Assembly (NCBI RefSeq): GCF_015354575.1
Contig: NZ_JACAFQ010000009.1
Location: 62,001-126,000, forward strand
DNA from: Pseudomonas sp. UFMG81
Lineage (GTDB): Bacteria; Pseudomonadota; Gammaproteobacteria; Pseudomonadales; Pseudomonadaceae
Length of the DNA stretch: 64,000 nt
Reading direction: 5' to 3'
Position 1 is the stretch's first letter. Every line of letters starts with the position of its first letter. Made by a program: the position numbers and the translations under genes. Below the pieces are notes generated by a model. It did not search any database and was not told where the DNA came from. It saw only the letters and a list, made by a program, of their open reading frames with translations. Shown here piece after piece: positions 9,349 to 19,150 of this stretch.

Positions 9349-10971
9349 GTGAAGAACTGGACCTTGCGCCAACGGATCCTGGCAAGTTTCGCCGTGATCA
9401 TCGCCATCATGCTGCTGATGATCGTGGCCGCTTATTCGCGGCTGGTGGCGATCGAGTCCAGCGAAGAAGCGGTGGGGTCCGACAGCATTCCCGGCGTCTA
9501 CTACAGCTCGATGATCCGCAGCGCCTGGGTCGACAGCTACGTCACCAGCCAGCAGCTGGTGGGGCTGTCGAACCACCGTGAAATCACCACGGCCGACATG
9601 GAGCTGTTCAAGAGCTTCGACGAGCGCCTCAAGCAACACATGGCCAGCTACCAGGGGACCATCCGCGACAAGGACGATCAGCTCGCCTTCGACGAGTTCA
9701 CCAAGCTCGAAGAGGGCTATGTGAAGATCGTCGACCAGGTGCTGGAAACCTATCGGCAGAAGAACTACGTCGAAGCCCAGCGGCTGATCGCCGACGTGCT
9801 CACCCCGGCCTGGGTGGACGGGCGCAAGCACTTGAACGGGGTGATCGAGCGCAACCGCGAGTCGGCCGATGCCGCCACCAACGAGATCGTCAGCGCCGTG
9901 GCCACCGCCAAGGGCAGCATGATCGTTTCGCTGCTGCTGGCCATCGTCGCCGCCGGGGTCTGCGGCTTGTTGCTGATGCGCGCGATCACCGCGCCCATGC
10001 AGCGTATCGTGCAGGCGCTCGACGGCCTGCGCTCGGGCGACCTGAGCATGCGCCTGAGCCTGGACCGCAAGGACGAGTTCGGTGCCATCGAAGGTGGCTT
10101 CAATGAAATGGCCGAATCGCTGGCCGGGCTGGTGTCGCAGGCCCAACGCTCCTCGGTGCAGGTGACCACGTCGGTCACCGAGATCGCCGCCACTTCCAAG
10201 CAGCAGCAGGCCACGGCCACCGAGACCGCCGCTACCACCACCGAGATCGGCGCCACGTCGCGGGAAATCGCCGCCACCTCGCGTGATCTGGTGCGCACCA
10301 TGACCGAGGTCACCTCGTCCGCCGACCAGGCCTCGAGCCTGGCGGGCTCCGGCCAACAAGGCCTGGCGCGCATGGAAGAGACCATGCACCAGGTGATGGG
10401 CGCCGCCGACCTGGTCAACGCCAAGCTGGCGATCCTCAACGAGAAGGCCAGCAACATCAACCAAGTGGTGGTGACCATCGTCAAGGTCGCCGACCAGACC
10501 AACCTGCTGTCGCTCAACGCCGCCATCGAGGCGGAAAAGGCCGGCGAGTACGGCCGCGGCTTCGCCGTGGTGGCCACCGAGGTGCGCCGCCTGGCCGACC
10601 AGACCGCGGTCGCCACCTACGACATCGAGCAGATGGTGCGCGAGATCCAGTCGGCGGTGTCGGCTGGGGTGATGGGCATGGACAAGTTCTCCGAGGAGGT
10701 GCGCCGCGGCATGTTCGAGGTGCAGCAGGTGGGCGAGCAACTGACCCAGATCATCCAGCAGGTGCAGGCCTTGGCGCCGCGCGTGCTGATGGTCAACGAG
10801 GGCATGCAGGCCCAGGCCACCGGCGCCGAGCAGATCAACCAGGCGCTGGCCCAGCTCAGCGATGCCAGCACCCAGACCGTCGAGTCGCTGCGCCAGGCCA
10901 GCTTCGCCATCGACGAACTGAGCCAGGTGGCCGCCGGGCTGCGTGGCGGTGTGTCGCGTTTCAAAGTCTGA
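9349..10971 (+). CDS. wspA: Surface-sensing chemoreceptor WspA
   Basis: This 540-residue methyl-accepting chemotaxis protein is the input of the Wsp system. It has a membrane helix at about residues 10-30, a periplasmic four-helix-type sensor domain, a second helix near [20 protein letters not shown], a HAMP domain beginning at [11 protein letters not shown], and the cytoplasmic signalling tip [20 protein letters not shown]. Family knowledge: WspA responds to surface contact and drives WspE autophosphorylation. It heads a seven-gene operon with wspB 5 bp downstream. A TATACT at 9300-9305 could be a -10 element, but no good -35 element is visible. Confidence 0.93.
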   Translation: MKNWTLRQRILASFAVIIAIMLLMIVAAYSRLVAIESSEEAVGSDSIPGVYYSSMIRSAWVDSYVTSQQLVGLSNHREITTADMELFKSFDERLKQHMASYQGTIRDKDDQLAFDEFTKLEEGYVKIVDQVLETYRQKNYVEAQRLIADVLTPAWVDGRKHLNGVIERNRESADAATNEIVSAVATAKGSMIVSLLLAIVAAGVCGLLLMRAITAPMQRIVQALDGLRSGDLSMRLSLDRKDEFGAIEGGFNEMAESLAGLVSQAQRSSVQVTTSVTEIAATSKQQQATATETAATTTEIGATSREIAATSRDLVRTMTEVTSSADQASSLAGSGQQGLARMEETMHQVMGAADLVNAKLAILNEKASNINQVVVTIVKVADQTNLLSLNAAIEAEKAGEYGRGFAVVATEVRRLADQTAVATYDIEQMVREIQSAVSAGVMGMDKFSEEVRRGMFEVQQVGEQLTQIIQQVQALAPRVLMVNEGMQAQATGAEQINQALAQLSDASTQTVESLRQASFAIDELSQVAAGLRGGVSRFKV

Positions 10972-10976
10972 CGCCG

Positions 10977-11498
10977 ATGACCGACCTGGCCCCCCAAGAG
11001 GACCGCGCGCCCGGCGCCAAGGGCACGCTGTACCTGCAATTTCGCATCGCTGCGCAGCGTTTCGCCCTGGATGTGCGCGAAGTGATCGAAGTGCTGCCGC
11101 GCCGTCCGCTCAAGCCCATTGCCCAGGCCCCGGCCTGGGTCGCCGGGGTGCTGGCCCATCGCGGCACGCTGGTGCCGGTGATCGATGTGTCGGCGCTGAG
11201 TTTCGGCGTGGCCGCAGCCTCGCGCGGCAGCACCCGCCTGGTGCTGGTGCACTACCGGGGTGACCCGCTGCGCCCGCAGTTGCAGCTTGGGCTGCTGCTG
11301 GAACAGGCCACCGATACCCTGCGTTGCCGGCCCGAAGAGTTCCAGCCTTATGGCCTGGATAACGCCGAAGCGCCTTATCTTGGCCCGGTGCGCCAGGACG
11401 CGCAGGGGATGTTGCAGCGCATCCGGGTGGACGACCTGCTGCCGAGCGCGGTGCGTGAGCTGTTGTATCCGGCCGAGCCCGGGCAGGTGCCGGCATGA
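10977..11498 (+). CDS. wspB: CheW-like adaptor WspB
   Basis: This 173-residue CheW-domain protein should couple the receptor WspA to the kinase WspE. The CheW fold shows in LYLQFRIAAQRFALDVREVIEVL and in WVAGVLAHRGTLVPVIDVS. It follows wspA after 5 bp and overlaps wspC by 4 bp. The product is cytoplasmic. Confidence 0.9.
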   Translation: MTDLAPQEDRAPGAKGTLYLQFRIAAQRFALDVREVIEVLPRRPLKPIAQAPAWVAGVLAHRGTLVPVIDVSALSFGVAAASRGSTRLVLVHYRGDPLRPQLQLGLLLEQATDTLRCRPEEFQPYGLDNAEAPYLGPVRQDAQGMLQRIRVDDLLPSAVRELLYPAEPGQVPA

Positions 11499-12739
11499 CC
11501 GGGGAACGCTTCTTCCGCTTCCTGCAGGCGCGCATCGGCCTGGACGTGGAGTCGGTCGGTGCGCCAATGATCGAGCGTGCCCTGCGCCAGCGCTGTGTCG
11601 CCGTGCAGGCGGCCGACCTGGACGACTACTGGTTGCGCTTGCAGCAGTCGGTGACCGAGCAGCAGGCGTTGATCGAGGCGGTGATCGTCCCCGAGACCTG
11701 GTTCTTCCGCTACCCCGAATCCTTCACGGCATTGCTGACCCTGGCGCACAAGCGTGTCGCCGAGCTGGCCGGTGCCCGGCCGCTGCGGGTCCTCAGCCTG
11801 CCATGCTCGACCGGCGAAGAGCCTTACTCGATCGCCATGGCCTTGCTCGATGGCGGGCTCGCGGTGGACAGCTTCCGTATCGATGGCATCGACATCAGCC
11901 CCAGCTCCGTGGCCAAGGGCGAGCAGGCGCTGTATGGGCGCAACTCGTTCCGTGGCAGCGACCTGGCATTCCGCGAGCGGCATTTCAGCGTGGAGGGCGA
12001 AGGCCATCGCCTCGACCCGCGCGTGCGCCAGCAGGTCAGCCTGCAGGTGGGGAATGTGCTGGACCCGGCACTCGGCGAGCGCGAGGGGTTTTACGACTTC
12101 GTGTTCTGCCGCAACCTGCTGATCTATTTCGACGTGCCGACCCAGCAGCGGGTGTTCGAGGTACTCAAGCGCCTCACCCATGCCCAGGGCGTACTGTTCA
12201 TCGGGCCGGCCGAGGGCAGCCTGTTGGCGCGCCTGGGCATGCGCCCGCTGGGGATCGCCCAGTCGTTCGCCTATGTACGGCAGGACGCCGTTGCGCCGGT
12301 GCCCGCGGAAAAACCGTTGCAGGCCATGCGCCCGCTGGTACCGCCGCCAAAGGTCGTGCCATTGCCCGCGCGCATCACTCGGCCAGCGGTATCGCCCCCG
12401 CCGCCGGCAGCGCCGCGCGAGAGCGAACCACAACTGCTGGCCAGCATCGCCCAGCATGCCAACGCCGGCGAAAGTGCGCAGGCACGGGCCGTGTGCGAGC
12501 GCTACCTGCGCCAGTTCGCGCCCAAGGCGCAGGTCTATTACTGGCTGGGGTTGCTCAGCGACACCGAGGGCGATGCCGCGCAGGCCATCACCCATTACCG
12601 CAAGGCGCTGTACCTGCAACCGCAGCACGAGGAGGCCCTGGCGCACCTGGCTGCGCTGCTGGCCTCGCAAGGCGATCAGGCCGGCGCCCAGCGCTTGCAG
12701 GCGCGCGCGGCACGGGTTGGCCGGGAGCCTGAACGATGA
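11495..12739 (+). CDS. wspC: CheR-type methyltransferase WspC with TPR tail
   Basis: This 414-residue protein should methylate glutamates on WspA and so set receptor sensitivity. The SAM-binding methyltransferase domain shows VIVPETWFFRYPESF, LSLPCSTGEEPYSIAMAL and FVFCRNLLIYFD. A Pro-rich linker (about residues 275-310) leads to a C-terminal tetratricopeptide-like region (YWLGLLSDTEGDAAQAITHY), as in other WspC proteins. The start and stop overlap the neighbouring wsp genes by 4 bp each. Confidence 0.92.
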   Translation: MTGERFFRFLQARIGLDVESVGAPMIERALRQRCVAVQAADLDDYWLRLQQSVTEQQALIEAVIVPETWFFRYPESFTALLTLAHKRVAELAGARPLRVLSLPCSTGEEPYSIAMALLDGGLAVDSFRIDGIDISPSSVAKGEQALYGRNSFRGSDLAFRERHFSVEGEGHRLDPRVRQQVSLQVGNVLDPALGEREGFYDFVFCRNLLIYFDVPTQQRVFEVLKRLTHAQGVLFIGPAEGSLLARLGMRPLGIAQSFAYVRQDAVAPVPAEKPLQAMRPLVPPPKVVPLPARITRPAVSPPPPAAPRESEPQLLASIAQHANAGESAQARAVCERYLRQFAPKAQVYYWLGLLSDTEGDAAQAITHYRKALYLQPQHEEALAHLAALLASQGDQAGAQRLQARAARVGREPER

Positions 12740-13401
12740 GCATGGGATACGACATGCAACTGATCGCCCACGATGACCAGGTCATCGACGATTGCTGGAA
12801 CCGCATCGGGGTCCACGGCAACAAGCAGTGCCCGGTGCTGGAGCGGCATATCCATTGCCGCAACTGCGAAGTCTATGCCGCTGCCGCCACCACCCTGCTG
12901 GACCGCTACGCGCAGGTGCTCGACGAGCCGCTGGCGCTGGCGGCGGTGGAGGAGGGCGCGGTCGGCCGCTCCCTGCTGCTGTTCCGTCTGGGCGAGGAGT
13001 GGCTGGCCCTGGCCACCGCCTGCCTGGCCGAGATCGCCCCCTTGCAAGCAGTGCATTCATTGCCCCATCAGCGCTCGCGCGTGCTGCTGGGCGTGGCCAA
13101 CGTGCGCGGCGCGCTGGTGCCGTGCCTGTCGCTGGCCGAACTGCTCAACGTGCCGGGGGAAAGCACCAGCGAGCGCGGCGGGCGGGTCATGCCGCGCATG
13201 CTGATCCTGGCCGCCGAGGGCGGGCCGGTGGTGGTGCCGGTGGACGAGATCGACGGCATCCATCGCCTGGACCCTGCGCAGATGCAAGACGGCCGCGACG
13301 CCGCGCACTTCACCGCGGCGGTGCTGCAATGGCGCGACCGCAGTGTGCGGGTGCTGGATGAGCAACACCTTCTGCAAGCTGTGAAGCGGAGCCTGTCATG
13401 A
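12736..13401 (+). CDS. wspD: CheW-like adaptor WspD
   Basis: This 221-residue protein is the second CheW-like coupling protein of the Wsp complex. A roughly 70-residue N-terminal extension with a Cys/His-containing segment (HIHCRNCEVYAAAA) precedes the CheW domain (LLLFRLGEEWLALATACLAEI, VLLGVANVRGALVPCLSL). It overlaps wspC and wspE by 4 bp each, so the five genes wspB-wspF are translationally coupled. Two adaptors per array are normal for Wsp systems. Confidence 0.9.
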   Translation: MSMGYDMQLIAHDDQVIDDCWNRIGVHGNKQCPVLERHIHCRNCEVYAAAATTLLDRYAQVLDEPLALAAVEEGAVGRSLLLFRLGEEWLALATACLAEIAPLQAVHSLPHQRSRVLLGVANVRGALVPCLSLAELLNVPGESTSERGGRVMPRMLILAAEGGPVVVPVDEIDGIHRLDPAQMQDGRDAAHFTAAVLQWRDRSVRVLDEQHLLQAVKRSLS

Positions 13402-15674
13402 CCCCGGAGCAAATGCGCGACGCTTCGTTGCTCGAACTGTTCAGCCTGGAAGCCGAGGCCCAGACCCAGGTGCTCAGCGCAGGGCTCATGGCCCTGGAGC
13501 GCAACCCCGCCCAGCCCGACCAGCTCGAAGCCTGCATGCGCGCGGCCCATTCGCTCAAGGGCGCGGCGCGAATCGTTGGTATCGACGCGGGCGTCAGCGT
13601 CGCCCACGTGATGGAAGATTGCCTGGTGGCCGCCCAGGAAGGCCGCCTGCTGCTCCGCCCTGAGCATATCGACGCGCTGTTGCAGGGCACTGATTTGTTG
13701 ATGCGCATCGCCACGCCCGGCGATCAGGCCGGCGAAAGCCTGGTGCCGGCGTTCGTGGTACAGATGGCCGGGTTGTTGGAGCAGGCGCCGCTCGCCGCGC
13801 CCTTCGTGGCGCCCCCCGCGGTGCCCGCGCAGCTGGCGCAGCAGAACAAACCTGAGCCCGAGCCCGAAGCTGTCGCCGAGCAGGAGGCCGAGCCGCTCGC
13901 CGTGCCCAAGGCTGGCAAACGCGGCGCCGAGCGGGTGCTGCGGGTCACCGCCGACCGCCTGAACAGCCTGCTCGACCTGTCGAGCAAGTCGATGGTCGAG
14001 ACCCAGCGCTTGAAGCCTTACCTGGCCACCTTGCAGCGCCTCAAGCGCATGCATGGCCAGGGCATGCGCGCGCTGGACGGGCTGAAGGCGCAGTTGGAGG
14101 ACAGCGGCCAGGGCCCGGAAGTGCTCGAAGCCCTGGCCCAGACCCAGCAACTGCTGGCGGAGACCCAGCGGATACTGCTGCAGCAGGCCACCGACCTCGA
14201 CGAGTTTGGCTGGCAGGCCAGCCAGCGTGCCCAACTGCTGTACGACACTGCCCTGGCTTGCCGCATGCGCCCGTTCGCCGATGTGCTGACCGGGCAGAGC
14301 CGCATGGTCCGCGACCTGGGGCGCTCACTGGACAAGCCGGTGCGGCTGGTGGTCGAAGGCGAAAAGACCCAGGTCGATCGTGATGTGCTGGAAAAACTCG
14401 AAGCGCCGTTGACGCACTTGCTGCGCAACGCCGTCGACCATGGTATCGAACTGCCCGAGCAGCGCCTGCTGGCGGGCAAACCCGCCGAAGGCAGCGTGCG
14501 CCTGCGTGCCTCGCACCAGGCCGGCATGCTGATCCTCGACCTCAACGACGATGGCGCGGGCATCGACCTTGAACGCTTGCGCCGGAGCATCGTCGAGCGC
14601 GCGCTGTCGCCGGCCGAGACCGTGGCGCAGATGAGCGAGGCCGAGTTGCTGACCTTCCTCTTCCTGCCTGGCTTCAGCCTGCGCGACACCGTCACCGAGG
14701 TGTCTGGGCGCGGTGTCGGGCTGGATGCGGTGCAGCACATGGTGCGCGAGCTGCGCGGCTCGATCGAGCTGACGCAAGTGGCCGGGCAGGGCTGTTGCTT
14801 CCACCTGGAAGTGCCGCTGACCCTGTCGGTGGTGCGCAGCCTGGTGGTCGAGGTCGGTGGTGAGGCCTACGCCTTCCCCTTGGCACATATCGAACGCACC
14901 CTCGACGTGCCGGCCGAAGCCATCGTGCAGATCGAGGGGCGCCAGCACTTCTGGCACGAGGGCCGGCACATCGGCCTGGTCGCGGCCAGCCAGCTGCTCA
15001 ACCGGCCGGCGGCGACCGACCAGGGGCAGGGCTTGCGGGTAGTGGTGATTCGCGAGCGCGACCAGCTCTACGGCGTGGCGGTGGAGCGCCTGGTCGGCGA
15101 GCGGGTGCTGGTGGTGATGCCGCTCGACCCGCGCCTGGGCAAGGTCCAGGACATCTCTGCCGGAGCCCTGCTCGACGATGGCTCGGTGGTGCTGATCGTC
15201 GATGTCGAAGACCTGCTGCGCTCGGTGGACAAGCTGCTCAGCACGGGGCGCCTGGAGCGCATCGAACGCGGTGGCAAGGGTGGCCGGGAGCTGGCGCGCA
15301 AGCGCGTGCTGGTGGTCGACGACTCGCTCACCGTGCGCGAGCTGCAACGCAAGCTGCTGGGCAACCGTGGCTACGAGGTGGCCGTGGCGGTGGATGGCAT
15401 GGACGGTTGGAACGCCTTGCGCAGCGATGATTTCGACCTGCTGATCACCGACATCGACATGCCGCGCATGGACGGCATCGAACTGGTGACCCTGGTGCGC
15501 CGCGACCACCGCCTGCAATCGCTGCCGGTGATGGTGGTGTCGTACAAGGACCGTGAAGAAGACCGGCGCCGTGGACTGGATGCCGGCGCCGACTATTATC
15601 TGGCCAAGGCCAGCTTCCATGACGATGCGTTGCTGGATGCCGTCGAGGAGCTGATTGGGGGTGCACAAGGATGA
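13398..15674 (+). CDS. wspE: Hybrid CheA-type histidine kinase WspE
   Basis: This 758-residue kinase transfers phosphate to WspR and WspF. It has an Hpt domain with the phosphoacceptor His51 in HSLKGAARIVG, a dimerisation region, a HATPase domain (LLRNAVDHGIELPEQ, DDGAGID, GRGVGLDAV), a CheW-like regulatory domain (about residues 470-610), and a C-terminal receiver with the phospho-Asp near residue 685 (LLITDIDMPRMDG). The fused receiver is typical of WspE. It is cytoplasmic and bound to the WspA array through WspB and WspD. Confidence 0.93.
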   Translation: MTPEQMRDASLLELFSLEAEAQTQVLSAGLMALERNPAQPDQLEACMRAAHSLKGAARIVGIDAGVSVAHVMEDCLVAAQEGRLLLRPEHIDALLQGTDLLMRIATPGDQAGESLVPAFVVQMAGLLEQAPLAAPFVAPPAVPAQLAQQNKPEPEPEAVAEQEAEPLAVPKAGKRGAERVLRVTADRLNSLLDLSSKSMVETQRLKPYLATLQRLKRMHGQGMRALDGLKAQLEDSGQGPEVLEALAQTQQLLAETQRILLQQATDLDEFGWQASQRAQLLYDTALACRMRPFADVLTGQSRMVRDLGRSLDKPVRLVVEGEKTQVDRDVLEKLEAPLTHLLRNAVDHGIELPEQRLLAGKPAEGSVRLRASHQAGMLILDLNDDGAGIDLERLRRSIVERALSPAETVAQMSEAELLTFLFLPGFSLRDTVTEVSGRGVGLDAVQHMVRELRGSIELTQVAGQGCCFHLEVPLTLSVVRSLVVEVGGEAYAFPLAHIERTLDVPAEAIVQIEGRQHFWHEGRHIGLVAASQLLNRPAATDQGQGLRVVVIRERDQLYGVAVERLVGERVLVVMPLDPRLGKVQDISAGALLDDGSVVLIVDVEDLLRSVDKLLSTGRLERIERGGKGGRELARKRVLVVDDSLTVRELQRKLLGNRGYEVAVAVDGMDGWNALRSDDFDLLITDIDMPRMDGIELVTLVRRDHRLQSLPVMVVSYKDREEDRRRGLDAGADYYLAKASFHDDALLDAVEELIGGAQG

Positions 15675-16684
15675 AGATCGCCATCGTCAACGACATGCCC
15701 ATGGCCGTGGAGGCGTTGCGCCGGGCGCTGGCCTTCGAGCCGGCGCACGAGGTGGTGTGGGTCGCCGGCAACGGTGCCGAGGCGGTGCAGCGCTGCGCCG
15801 AGCAGACCCCGGACCTGATCCTCATGGACCTGATCATGCCGGTGATGGATGGCGTCGAGGCCACCCGCCGGATCATGGCCGAAACGCCCTGCGCCATCGT
15901 CATCGTCACGGTTGACCGCAAGCAGAACGTGCACCGCGTGTTCGAGGCCATGGGCCATGGCGCCCTGGATGTGGTCGACACCCCGGCGCTGGGCGCCGGG
16001 GACGCCCGCGAGGCGGCGGCGCCGTTGCTGCGCAAGATCCTCAACATTGGCTGGCTGATCGGCCAGCAACGGCCCAGCGCGCTGCGGGTGGTGTCCGCGC
16101 CGCTGCGTGAATCATCCCAGCGCCGTGGCCTGGTGGCCATCGGCTCGTCGGCCGGCGGGCCGGCGGCGCTGGAGGTGCTGCTCAAGGGGCTGCCCAGGGC
16201 ATTCCCGGCGGCCATCGTGCTGGTCCAGCACGTCGACCAAGTGTTCGCCGCCGGCATGGCTGAATGGCTCAGCAGCGCCAGCGGCCTGCCGGTGCGCCTG
16301 GCCCGCGAGGGCGAACCACCACAACCGGGCCAGGTGCTGCTGGCCGGTACCAACCACCATATCCGCCTGCTGAAGAACGGCGAGCTGGCCTACACTGCGG
16401 AGCCGGTCAACGAAATCTACCGGCCCTCGATCGATGTGTTCTTCGACAGCGTGGCCCGCCACTGGACCGGCGATGCGGTGGGCGTGCTGCTCACCGGCAT
16501 GGGCCGCGACGGTGCCCAAGGGCTCAAGCTGATGCGTCAGCAGGGCTTCCTGACCATTGCCCAGGACCAGCAGAGCAGCGCGGTGTACGGCATGCCAAAG
16601 GCCGCCGCGGCGATTGACGCAGCGGTGGAAATTCGCCCGCTGGAACGCATTGCCGGGCGCCTGATGGAATTCTTTTCGAAATGA
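15671..16684 (+). CDS. wspF: CheB-type methylesterase WspF
   Basis: This 337-residue protein has an N-terminal receiver (Asp53 in LILMDLIMPVMDG) and a C-terminal methylesterase with the serine motif AIGSSAGGPAAL near residues 157-168, His in VLVQHVDQVF, and Asp in LLTGMGRDGAQG. WspF removes WspA methyl groups and resets the system. In P. aeruginosa and P. fluorescens, loss of wspF locks WspR on and gives wrinkly colonies. Here the gene is intact, with all catalytic motifs visible. Confidence 0.93.
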   Translation: MKIAIVNDMPMAVEALRRALAFEPAHEVVWVAGNGAEAVQRCAEQTPDLILMDLIMPVMDGVEATRRIMAETPCAIVIVTVDRKQNVHRVFEAMGHGALDVVDTPALGAGDAREAAAPLLRKILNIGWLIGQQRPSALRVVSAPLRESSQRRGLVAIGSSAGGPAALEVLLKGLPRAFPAAIVLVQHVDQVFAAGMAEWLSSASGLPVRLAREGEPPQPGQVLLAGTNHHIRLLKNGELAYTAEPVNEIYRPSIDVFFDSVARHWTGDAVGVLLTGMGRDGAQGLKLMRQQGFLTIAQDQQSSAVYGMPKAAAAIDAAVEIRPLERIAGRLMEFFSK

Positions 16685-16735
16685 CGATATGTATTGAGTC
16701 GCGCCGCCTGGCCGGCAGTGAACGGGTGACTACGG

Positions 16736-17740
16736 ATGACTGATCTACCGATCGAAGGCTTCACCACCATCAACGAAAGCGCGGCGATGGTCCTGCTGGT
16801 CGACGATCAGGCGATGATCGGCGAAGCGGTGCGGCGTGGGCTGGCCCACGAGGAAAACATCGACTTCCATTTCTGCGCCGACCCGCACCAGGCGGTGGCC
16901 CAGGCCATGCGCATCAAGCCCACGGTGATCCTCCAGGACCTGATCATGCCGGGCCTCGACGGCCTGACCCTGGTGCGCGAGTACCGCAACAACCCGGCCA
17001 CCCAGGACATCCCGATCATCGTCCTGTCGACCAAGGAAGACCCGTTGGTCAAGAGCGCGGCCTTCGCCGCCGGGGCCAACGATTACCTGGTCAAGCTGCC
17101 CGACACCATCGAACTGGTGGCGCGCATACGCTACCACTCGCGCTCGTACCTCACGCTGTTGCAGCGCGACGAGGCTTATCGGGCCTTGCGGGTGAGCCAG
17201 CAGCAGTTGCTCGACACCAACCTGATGCTGCAGCGGCTGATGAACTCCGACGGCCTGACCGGGCTGTCCAACCGTCGCCACTTCGACGAATACCTGGAGC
17301 TGGAATGGCGCCGGGCGATCCGCGAGCAACAGCAGTTGTCGCTGCTGATGATCGATGTCGACTATTTCAAGGCGTTCAACGACAGCTTCGGCCACCTGGC
17401 CGGAGACGAGGCATTGCGCCAGGTGGCCGAGGCCATCCGCGGCAGTTGCTCGCGGCCCAGCGACCTGCCGGCGCGCTATGGTGGCGAGGAGTTCGCCCTG
17501 GTGTTGCCCAACACCTCGCCGGGTGGGGCGCGGCTGGTGGCCGAGAAGCTGCGCCAGACCATCATGGGGCTGAACATCGCCCACACCGTGCCCGAGGCGG
17601 GTTCCTACCTCACCGTGAGCATCGGCCTGGCGACCCTGACGCCGGCTGTCGGCAGCCATTGCCGCCAGTTGATTTCGGCGGCGGACAAGGGGCTGTACCA
17701 GGCCAAGAACAACGGCCGTAACCAGGTGGGGATTGCCTGA
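16736..17740 (+). CDS. wspR: Diguanylate cyclase response regulator WspR
   Basis: This 334-residue protein makes c-di-GMP when phosphorylated. The receiver phospho-Asp is D68 (ILQDLIMPG). A helical linker leads to the GGDEF domain, with active site GGEEF at residues 249-253 and an inhibitory I-site RPSD at 240-243, so both activity and product feedback are expected. Residues [20 protein letters not shown] closely match P. aeruginosa WspR. The C-terminus is about a dozen residues shorter. A 51-bp gap separates it from wspF, unlike the overlapping genes upstream. Confidence 0.95.
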   Translation: MTDLPIEGFTTINESAAMVLLVDDQAMIGEAVRRGLAHEENIDFHFCADPHQAVAQAMRIKPTVILQDLIMPGLDGLTLVREYRNNPATQDIPIIVLSTKEDPLVKSAAFAAGANDYLVKLPDTIELVARIRYHSRSYLTLLQRDEAYRALRVSQQQLLDTNLMLQRLMNSDGLTGLSNRRHFDEYLELEWRRAIREQQQLSLLMIDVDYFKAFNDSFGHLAGDEALRQVAEAIRGSCSRPSDLPARYGGEEFALVLPNTSPGGARLVAEKLRQTIMGLNIAHTVPEAGSYLTVSIGLATLTPAVGSHCRQLISAADKGLYQAKNNGRNQVGIA

Positions 17741-17769
17741 GCGCGTTATTTGAACGCTTGCGCAGTCCC

Positions 17770-17886
17770 CTGTAGGAGCGGCCTTGTGTCGCGATGGGCC
17801 GCAAGGCGGCCCCGGGATCTCAGTGTTAAAGCAGCTATCGCCAGGGCCGCTGCGCGGCCCATCGCGACACAAGGCCGCTCCTACAG
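17770..17886. repeat. Inverted REP pair between wspR and prfB
   Basis: Perfect 33-bp inverted arms lie at 17770-17802 and 17854-17886 (core CTGTAGGAGCGGCCTTGTG). The sequence type is the same as the pair inside the ydc operon. The stem could also mark the 3' end of the wsp transcript. A TATACT at 17923-17928, just after it, is a possible prfB -10 element. Confidence 0.9.
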
Positions 17887-17962
17887 ACGGATCTGCCGCC
17901 ATGCCACAGACTCGGGTATACTCGCGGGCTTTTCACCGAATTCGCACGAGAGCTGCCCGCCC

Positions 17963-19058
17963 ATGGAAATCCAACCGATCCTGAACACCATCAAGGACCT
18001 CACCGAGCGTTCCCAGTCTATTCGGGGGTATCTTTGACTACGATCACAAGCATGATCGTCTGGTCGAAGTAAACCGCGAGCTGGAAGACGCCGCCGTCTG
18101 GAACAAGCCCGAGTACGCCCAGGCCCTGGGCCGCGAGCGCGCCATGCTGGCGCAGGTCGTCGAAACGCTCGACAAGCTGGCCAACGGCCTGGGCGACTGC
18201 AAGGACCTGCTCGACATGGCCGTCGAGGAAGGTGACGAAGCTGCCGTCAGCGATGTCGTGACCGAGCTGCAAGGGCTGGAGGAATCCCTCGCCCTGCTCG
18301 AGTTCCGTCGCATGTTCAGCGGCGAGATGGACCCGAACAACGCCTACCTGGACATCCAGGCCGGCTCCGGCGGCACCGAGGCCCAGGACTGGGCCAACAT
18401 CCTGTTGCGCATGTACCTGCGCTGGGCCGACAAGCGTGGCTTCGACGCCACCATCATCGAGCTGTCCGAAGGCGAAGTCGCCGGCATCAAGGGCGCCACC
18501 GTGCACATCAAGGGCGAGTACGCCTTCGGCTGGCTGCGCACCGAGATCGGTGTGCACCGCCTGGTGCGCAAGAGCCCGTTCGACTCCGGCGCCCGTCGCC
18601 ACACCTCGTTCTCGGCGGTGTTCGTCTCGCCCGAGATCGACGACAAGGTCGAGATCGAGATCAATCCGTCCGACCTGCGCATCGACACCTACCGCTCCTC
18701 CGGCGCGGGCGGCCAGCACGTCAACACCACCGACTCGGCGGTGCGTATCACCCACGTGCCGACCAACACCGTGGTGGCCTGCCAGAACGAACGTTCCCAG
18801 CACGCCAACAAGGACACCGCCATGAAAATGCTGCGGGCCAAGTTGTACGAGCTGGAAATGCAGAAGCGCAACGCCGCCTCGCAGGCCCTGGAAGACAGCA
18901 AGTCGGACATCGGCTGGGGCCACCAGATCCGCTCCTACGTGCTGGATGACTCGCGCATCAAGGACCTGCGTACCGGCGTCGAGCGCAGCGACTGCCAGAA
19001 GGTGCTCGACGGCGACCTCGACGAGTACCTGGAAGCGAGCCTCAAGCAGGGGCTGTAA
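17963..19058 (+). CDS. prfB: Peptide chain release factor 2 (programmed +1 frameshift)
   Basis: RF2 recognises UGA and UAA stop codons and triggers peptide release. The gene is read in two frames: codons 1-24 from the ATG at 17963 end at an in-frame TGA (18035-18037), and translation resumes one base on, at GAC (18036-18038), to give 364 residues, against 365 in E. coli. The stop-codon recognition motif SPF is in [14 protein letters not shown], and the catalytic GGQ is in [17 protein letters not shown]. lysS follows after 92 bp, the classical prfB-lysS arrangement. Confidence 0.97.
18021..18038 (+). promoter_or_regulatory. prfB autoregulatory frameshift site
   Basis: The sequence GGGGGTATCTTTGAC holds a Shine-Dalgarno-like G-run 3 nt before the slippery CTT codon, then the in-frame TGA followed by C. 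It matches the E. coli RF2 recoding site almost exactly. When RF2 is scarce, slow UGA decoding lets ribosomes slip +1 and make more RF2. Confidence 0.96.
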
Positions 19059-19150
19059 TCCGCACACCACCGCCGCGATACCGGGCCTTCGCCCGTATCG
19101 CGTGCCCTGCCCGACAGGGGCAACGAACACCTGATGGAAAGAATGACGAC

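Noticed and set aside
17750..18037. Short separate gene upstream of prfB
   Set aside because: It is the first 24 codons of prfB plus upstream REP sequence; the TGA is the programmed frameshift stop.
19059..19150. Terminator between prfB and lysS
   Set aside because: The GATACCGGGC hairpin has no T-run and the genes are usually co-transcribed, so I did not list it.
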